Assembly (NCBI GenBank): GCA_018881555.1
Contig: JACAXG010000013.1
Location: forward strand, 9,152,191-9,216,190
Direction of reading: 5' to 3'
From: Amblyornis subalaris
Lineage: Eukaryota; Chordata; Aves; Passeriformes; Ptilonorhynchidae
DNA: 64,000 nucleotides
Position numbers and translations under genes: made by a program. Position 1 is the first letter of the stretch. The number at the start of each line of letters is the position of its first letter. Below are positions 57,871-64,000 of this stretch, piece after piece. Under the pieces are notes generated by a model. The model saw nothing but the letters and a program-made list of their open reading frames with translations. It was not told the origin of the DNA and searched no databases.

Positions 57871-58944
57871 TTTATTTTCACCTTTGGCCGATGAAATTGC
57901 TGCTGGCCGCTGACCCGCACAACATCGGTACTAAAGACCATCAGCGATGCTGAAAGACACGCNGCTTCATCAGCAGAGACAGCTCTGCATCGCCTTGAGA
58001 TATCTTGTCATCATACAGTTAGTGGCTACTTAAAAAAAAAAAAGCAAACTGTGTGTGATACTAAATACATGGAGAGAAGAGCAGATTTGTGTTCTTGATG
58101 ATTCCATTTTTCCCTGAACAAGCTAGTTGTAGAAAAACTAATCTCCAAGCTCCATGGTACATGAAGGGCTTTGCAGAAAAAGGCATTAAAAGAGCTGTAG
58201 CAGCAGTGAGAGCACGTCTTACATCCCTCCGGGAATCACAGTGCCAGTGGGGTAAACAGGATGGNAGTGCCCAAGGGTAGAAGAGACACTGTCTTTTTAT
58301 TCAGCCTTTTGAGTGACTAACATGGCAGGTCTGCACAGCAGGCAGAACTGCCTGCTCCAAGATCTAATATGCATCTGTTTAACCCTTTGCCAACACGGGC
58401 CAAGATACACCAATAAAATTCCCTGCTTGTACCAAGAATTAGCACAGGTTCAAGTATGATTACAGCTGTGCAGGGCACACTTTTCCCTTGGAGATAAAAG
58501 CTTTTGGTTTTCTTAAAGGTGAAAGTGAAGCAGATAAAAATGCAGAACTTCCATTCCATGACAAAATTTTTTCACCATGTGGTTTCCTTCTGATTCAATA
58601 TAGAAGGACTTAAAAAAGTTTCCTGTGTACAGAAGCCCAGGAGCAGATTAAACCTGATATAATTTGTATTAGAGTCACCACTGCCCACTCCTGTAAGCTG
58701 TTATAAAATTGCCATGTCCATTTTAGTTAAGGGCTATTTGTCTTTCAAGACTCATGATCTCAAGGCAGAAAACCATCATCAAGCACTCTAACAAGTGAGC
58801 TGGGAACCAAAGAGAACAGTATCTGGCTCCTCAGCCTGCAATTCTCACAGTAAATGCCTCTAAAGCAATTGGGACTTCAGGTACACCTTCAGCTGCCATA
58901 AAATCAAATATAACAGCTATAAAATAGGACTTGGCAAAATCATT

Positions 58945-59009
58945 TCTATTTTGCTTAAGAGTAAAATAGATTATAGATTAAATACTGCACAATCTATTTT
59001 ACTTAAGAG
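58945..59009. repeat. Combined direct and inverted repeat
   Basis: tctattttgcttaagag (58945-58961) is repeated as tctattttacttaagag (58993-59009), one mismatch. gtaaaatagatt (58961-58972) is perfectly inverted as aatctattttac (58991-59002) with an 18-nt loop. Confidence 0.85.
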
Positions 59010-59290
59010 CATTTGAGGCCTATTCCTACAGCCTTCTCTTTCTCGAGAAGGAAAAACAGTTTCTACCCCAGTTTTCTACCCTCCCTCCCTGTGGCAAATT
59101 TTGTGTTGCAAGGCTGTTAGNATGTCTCATCTTCTGCAGGCTGCCTGGATCTTACAGTTCCTGTGTCTAAGCAAGCCCAGACTTCTCCCTGAACCATGAA
59201 AGTTATTTATTGAGCCTTGCTTCTGGGCTCCTGAAATCTCTCTTAGCTGGAAATGACAATACNGAAGCTAACTGATACAACAAACAAATT

Positions 59291-59428
59291 GTCCCAGAGA
59301 TATTCAAGGCCAGGTTGGACAGGGTTCTGAGCAACCTTATCTAGTTGAAGATGTCCCTGCTCACAGCAGAGGGGTTGTACTAGATGACCTTTAGAGGTCC
59401 CTTCCAACCCAAGCCATTCTATGATTCN
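59291..59428 (+). mobile_element. CR1 LINE 3' fragment
   Basis: Contains attcaaggccaggttggaca, aggtcccttccaacccaagc and the tail ATTCTATGATTC. Confidence 0.93.
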
Positions 59429-62025
59429 GGATCTCTTGATCTTTGAGGAGATGGACCATTTAAAATAATACTTCCTTAGGGAAGTTGAGGGACCAGAGGA
59501 AACTGGCTGAAGAGTACCAGCTCTCAAAACTTCACTAAGCAGATTTACAGCAAACAGATTTGCACATGCAGTTGCACAATGAGTCCTGGAAACACCTTTC
59601 CTTCCCCTAACATAGGAGTGAACATCATTGGCACAACAAATCCCACCTGAACTTCCATGCCCTTGCTTTGGTGAGCCACAAGGTGTCTGCCTATGCTCTG
59701 CAAAGCACAGCTTTGCTGACCTCAGCGTTGCCTGCAACAGCTCCTCCAAGCTCTATACGGATTAAAAAAAGACAAGTGACTTCCTGTGTTTCACCACAAA
59801 CTTCCTGCCTCTCTGCAAAGTTCTCATAAACCTTTCTCTAATTCTTGACTTTAAAACTTCTGCTAGCTTTCTGTTCCTCTGCAACTACAGTCTGAGGCAA
59901 ACTTGGCCAAATTGATTATCAAAAGGCCCACCTACAGTTTTCTGCAGTTGTCCACACCTCAAAACCAGTTTAAGTGTTGTCACTTACTGGTATGATAGTA
60001 CCAGGTTCTGAGGTGTNGCAGTGACAGACACTGGTCATAACGATGCTCAAATTTTCCATGCTAGGAAACCACCCAGAATCTTATGATTCACAGAAGTGCC
60101 CCAGATCACTATTGCACCAGAGCTGTCTCTCCTGCAGAGGACCTTCAGCCACCAACATTTAAGCCACCGCCANCAGTGACCTTTCTAACAGTCAGAGCAG
60201 AGGGCAACAGCAGGACAAACTGGCCAAGGACTCTGAGCTTACATGTCTCTAAACTATTTTAAGTTTTCCAATTCACCCCAAAAGCTGTTACTACCAGAAA
60301 CCCCATCTTCTGTTTGCATGACAGCCTGGGCTGGGTTATAGAGAACAGGCAGAGTAGCACCTCCCTTTTGAATACAAAGTGGTTCCTACTTGTTCTCACA
60401 ATTAGATACATTAACACCGGCCTAGCAGAGTAGAAATCCATTTATTTCTTTCTTGAATACGTTTGTGTCTATGCAGTAGTTCAATATAAACTGCCTGCCC
60501 CAAGTAACACTAATATAAAAAAAAAACCTTCAGAAGTGTTCCATTTTGTTAAATGCTTTAAAAAGTGTATGCAATATATCTCAAGCTGTGATATGCATGA
60601 TTTTNATCTCTGATTTTTCAGTCTCTCCTCATTCCCAACCAGCTGGTAAACAGTTACTATGGCAGCACCTAATGCAGAGTGACTCAGCACTCCCCCACAT
60701 TTCAGTAGCAGCGCTGTTTGCCCTTCTGGTTTCTTATGATGATAACTTTGTCTTCTCTTTATTGTTTCATTGCAGAATTATGATGTTTCAAAGATCATTC
60801 TTCCCTTGTGAAACTCAGCATTTATTGATGGAATCAATGCAAGAATCTGCTAAATAAAGATCATACCTATTCAGGATGCTATTTCAGCTTTCCTTTTGTG
60901 TTCATCACAAAGATATTTGAATTGTTTCCATCATCTCTCAGTGTTTCTTTGGAGNTTTATATTGCCAAGTGAGCTTGTCTCATATCAAATCACAACATGC
61001 TCAGNTCCAAAATATCCCAGTCTGTTTAATTGTGAGCAGAAGCCCCCCTTCCCTTTGCCAATGTTCAAAGCTCCNTTCTTTCTGTACCTGTTTTTTTTTA
61101 AATTTACTTTGCTGTGAAGGTTGTATTTACACCTTGAGTGTTCTCCTTTATCCTTTCTTTGGATTTCAGTTCAACCCAGAGTTGACTGGTCAACCAGTTA
61201 CCATTGTTATCAAAACTCTTTGAGTGTGACCATCCAGCCAATTCCTTACAGTCATCCAATTTAGTAAGTCTAAGAGCATGAAAAGGTTTTGGTAAGTCAT
61301 CAGTTTAGAAGATATTCTTTTCGATAACAGTGAAACTTGCAAAACCNGTGGTTTACCATCTCATGGTTGGATTTCCCCAGAGCTGGAAGGGTGTGAACTC
61401 TGTCATCATGGATTTTCCTGCCATTGAAGTAATTTTTTTACTGTATCATGACATTCTGGAAGAAAGTGAATTTANATTGGCTGACTAGGGATCTCAGCTG
61501 AGTTCATTTCTTAACTTTAACTTTCTAAAATTGCAGCAGACAGTTTTATGACAAATAATACAGCAAATATCCATGGGAAGGGTTAAGGTACTCTTCTAAT
61601 ATACTTCATGAACATTGAGACCGTTCTTTCAGACCTGGAATTCAAAAACATGCCTAAAAATTATTTATTTTTTGTTTAGCCCTGAAGGTTTCTTTAGCTT
61701 TTTTCTCAGCTATTCCGAGCCCTCCCAATCCTGACATCACACAGGAAGCTCGAGGCCCTTCCCACCGGGTGTGCACCTGCTCGGGTGTTTTCAAAGAGCA
61801 GATGAGTGAGGCGATCGCGGTCGGAGCCGGGGCTGGGGCCTGGCCGCTCCCCGAGGGCTCAGGGGACACCTCCAGCACCACGGACAGCGGCAATGCTGTA
61901 ATTATCGTTACTAATTAGCAAACCCGTTCTTTGCCCCATTAAATCACTGACGGTTCTGATGGACTCCCTGCTGTGTTCCGCATTACTGCCAACATTAGAG
62001 ATAGCAACAGTGATTAACGTGTTAC

Positions 62026-62103
62026 CCTAGAAGTCGCAGTTGTTCCTTCCCTGTCGTCTGCTTCAGCACCAGCCTCTTCTTCTGCCATTTTATCTTTTTC
62101 TAC
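62026..62103 (-). other. Exon-like segment, unassigned
   Basis: 78 nt on the minus strand between acceptor TTCTCTTCCACAG and a weaker donor GG|GTAACA, open in phase 0 (VEKDKMAEEEAGAEADDREG then TTATSR). An internal ATG at 62088-62086 has a strong start context (AAAATGG). The encoded stretch is acidic. No family is recognised. It could be an upstream exon of ACSL6, part of another gene, or chance. Confidence 0.25.
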
Positions 62104-62143
62104 CTGTGGAAGAGAATATAGTTAAGTCCGTGCTGCACCTGGA

Positions 62144-62520
62144 ATAACAGAATCCTTTAAGTCAGCAAATGCCTTTAACATCATCGAGCACACCACTAAG
62201 CCANGTCCCCAAGGGCCACAACCACACATCTTTGAAATCCCTGCAGGNATGGTGACTCCACCTCTTCCCTTGGCATCCTGTGCCAGTTCCTGAAGAAATT
62301 TTTAATAATGGCAAATCTAAATCTCCCCTGATGCAACTTGCAGCTTTTTCCTCTTGTCCTGCTACCTGTTCTGTGAGAGAAAAGACCAGCCCCATCTGTC
62401 TCCAANCTCCTTTTAGGGAGTTGTAGAGAGAAGACATGCCCTCTGAGCTGCCTTCTCTCCAGGCTGAGCCCCCCAATCTGCCTCAGCGGCTCCTCATACT
62501 TCCCAGAGGTCATCTCATAC
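62144..62520 (-). mobile_element. CR1 LINE fragment (subfamily with aaccatgtcc)
   Basis: Reversed segments gagcacaccactaagcc, ggtgactccacctcttccct, agaaatttttaataatggca and ccttctctccaggctgagcc are visible. Confidence 0.9.
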
Positions 62521-64000
62521 AGAGGAGTGTGGGCTTCTGCCTGAGGTTTGGAGGCAGCCTGTGTGTTCAGGATGAGCAGAGGATTTATCTACCAGAGGGA
62601 CAGCACACAGATCAGTGTTATCTGGCAGCCCAAACCCAGATGAAGAGGTAGGACTGCCATTGCAATTAATCAGTTTTGCACCTCATAGCCAAGAGAATGG
62701 GTCCAATTGCTGCTGAAAGCTATGCAAATATGCTANGTGGTGCCAACTCTCCATAGCTGCCTGACTTTGAAGAGCTAGAGAAAGATCCTGTGGCTAAATG
62801 AAGGGACAAAATCAACCTTTTGAAGCCAAAGGCAAACATTCCCTCAAGTCAATAGAAACAGTTCTGATCACTACATTGTGGCTAAAGCATTCCCAGCTTT
62901 CATATTATTCATATCAGCTGACAGAGCATTTTGATTTGCTGGCAGCTTTCACCTAAACTACATTTCCATCAGTATGATCTTACCTTAATGGCAAGAGTAC
63001 AGCTACAGTCAGTGAGGGCTGAGAGCTCCTTAAGGGATGGGGAGNCAGGGGTCAAGCACAGTTACACACCTGCCCTCCTAGCCAGGGAGCAGCCCCTTGG
63101 AATCCAAGCACAGCAAGCAGAGGAGACATCAGGGTGGCAACTGAGGGTCAGGCAAGATCCCAGACCATCTGGTGGTTATCTGTGTGGTGATGAGGTAGGG
63201 CCAAGTCAGGAGATCAATCCACAGGCTGGGCCCAAGTCCCATGGCCAAGCACAAGCATGGCTGTGACTGANCTGGAGACCAGCATTCCTGCAATGCAGAG
63301 CAGGAAGAAATCTCTGAAACTAGGCTTAAATGGTCTCCTGTGCCCATGGGAAGGGTGTGGGCGGGAGCCCAGGTGGGGCTGGTCAGGACCAACAAAGCCC
63401 ATTAGAGCCCTCAGGACTCCAACAGTTAAAAACTTTCTGCTGCAAGAGCTGTCTCTTAATGTTTGCCTCTAGATAACAANGAAGGCCCCACATGATTCTG
63501 TAATAGCACTAATTAACTGTCTTTTTTCTGTTAAACTTTCACAGTAAATACATTTCATTTGGTAGATGCATATATACACACANATTACAATTCTTGGACT
63601 CTGAAGCAATTCACCAAGTGCAAATTTTTATATGTCTCATTAATTTCATAAAATTTAACCAATGCATGGCTGTTAGCTGAGATCAATGACCTTAGTGCCA
63701 AAGTCTTCATGGCTATAGGGAAAAGGCTGAAGATAAAACTTCTAATCAACTATTCACAGGAAAACTCAGTAGACTGACTATGAAAAAACTAGCAAAAATA
63801 GAATACTTCATTGTGGGGATACAAAAATACCAACAAGCATTAGATTAGAAGTGGTGTAATGACCTAGTTTGTTCTTTTGGTTTCTGTTTACACCCATTCA
63901 TCACCATGAACTCTCTGAACTACTTCTGGCTGGGTTATGCAGGGAGTGTGCAGGTGCCACTGCTTCTCTGCTGCTGCCCCAGCTGCAAAGACAGAGAAAA

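Larger units (their letters stand above)
57871..64000. other. Upstream flank of ACSL6
   Basis: No gene recognised. In mammals IL3 and CSF2 lie upstream of ACSL6, but no open frame here resembles a cytokine to my eye. It contains two CR1 copies, a small hairpin element and an exon-like block near 61.66-62.1 kb. Confidence 0.6.

Noticed and set aside
57208..57913. Plus-strand open frames of about 180-200 codons across the promoter island
   Set aside because: They are antisense to ACSL6 exon 1 and reflect high GC content; no recognised protein.
57871..64000. Possible IL3 or CSF2 gene expected from mammalian gene order
   Set aside because: No signal peptide followed by cytokine-like exons was found on the plus strand; avian versions diverge strongly, so absence is not proven.
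1..64000. tRNA, rRNA, CRISPR array or bacterial-type operon
   Set aside because: None was seen; the window is vertebrate nuclear DNA.

Overview
The window is nuclear DNA from a bird. It carries about twenty truncated CR1 LINE copies ending in the avian-type octamer tail (ATTCTATGA-like), three CpG islands, vertebrate-type short exons in long introns, and many isolated single N calls. It is dominated by one gene read leftwards (minus strand): ACSL6, long-chain acyl-CoA synthetase 6. I assigned the gene by translating exon blocks and comparing them with remembered human ACSL6/ACSL1 sequences; no database search was possible.

Layout. Positions 1-660: a CpG island, which may hold the start of another minus-strand gene running off the left edge (an open frame from 378 to the edge). 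Positions about 905-5451: AT-rich DNA without recognisable repeats, probably the ACSL6 3' UTR and flank, with several AATAAA signals on the minus strand. Positions 5452-32074: twenty coding exons of ACSL6 (exons 2 to 21) plus one alternative exon. Positions 32075-57515: a 25.4 kb first intron with several CR1 fragments and an internal CpG island at about 44.95-45.7 kb that looks like an alternative promoter and first exon. Positions 57516-57564: the first coding exon, inside a promoter CpG island (about 57.18-57.87 kb). Positions 57.9-64 kb: upstream flank with two CR1 copies, a small hairpin/direct-repeat element, and an unexplained exon-like block at about 61.66-62.1 kb.

The reconstructed ACSL6 coding sequence is complete: 21 exons, 2172 nt, 723 codons plus stop, every junction in phase with AG/GT sites. 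The most notable internal feature is a pair of mutually exclusive 78-nt exons for the fatty-acid gate. The F-gate is at 17852-17929 and the Y-gate at 17717-17794, only 57 nt apart. That 57-nt spacer is itself open and in frame. All three N calls in coding exons fall where a single transition would be silent, so the Ns may be masked heterozygous sites. I found no evidence of a wholly new system; the best leads are the gate-exon arrangement, the intron-1 promoter with an overlapping uORF, and the exon-like block at 62 kb.
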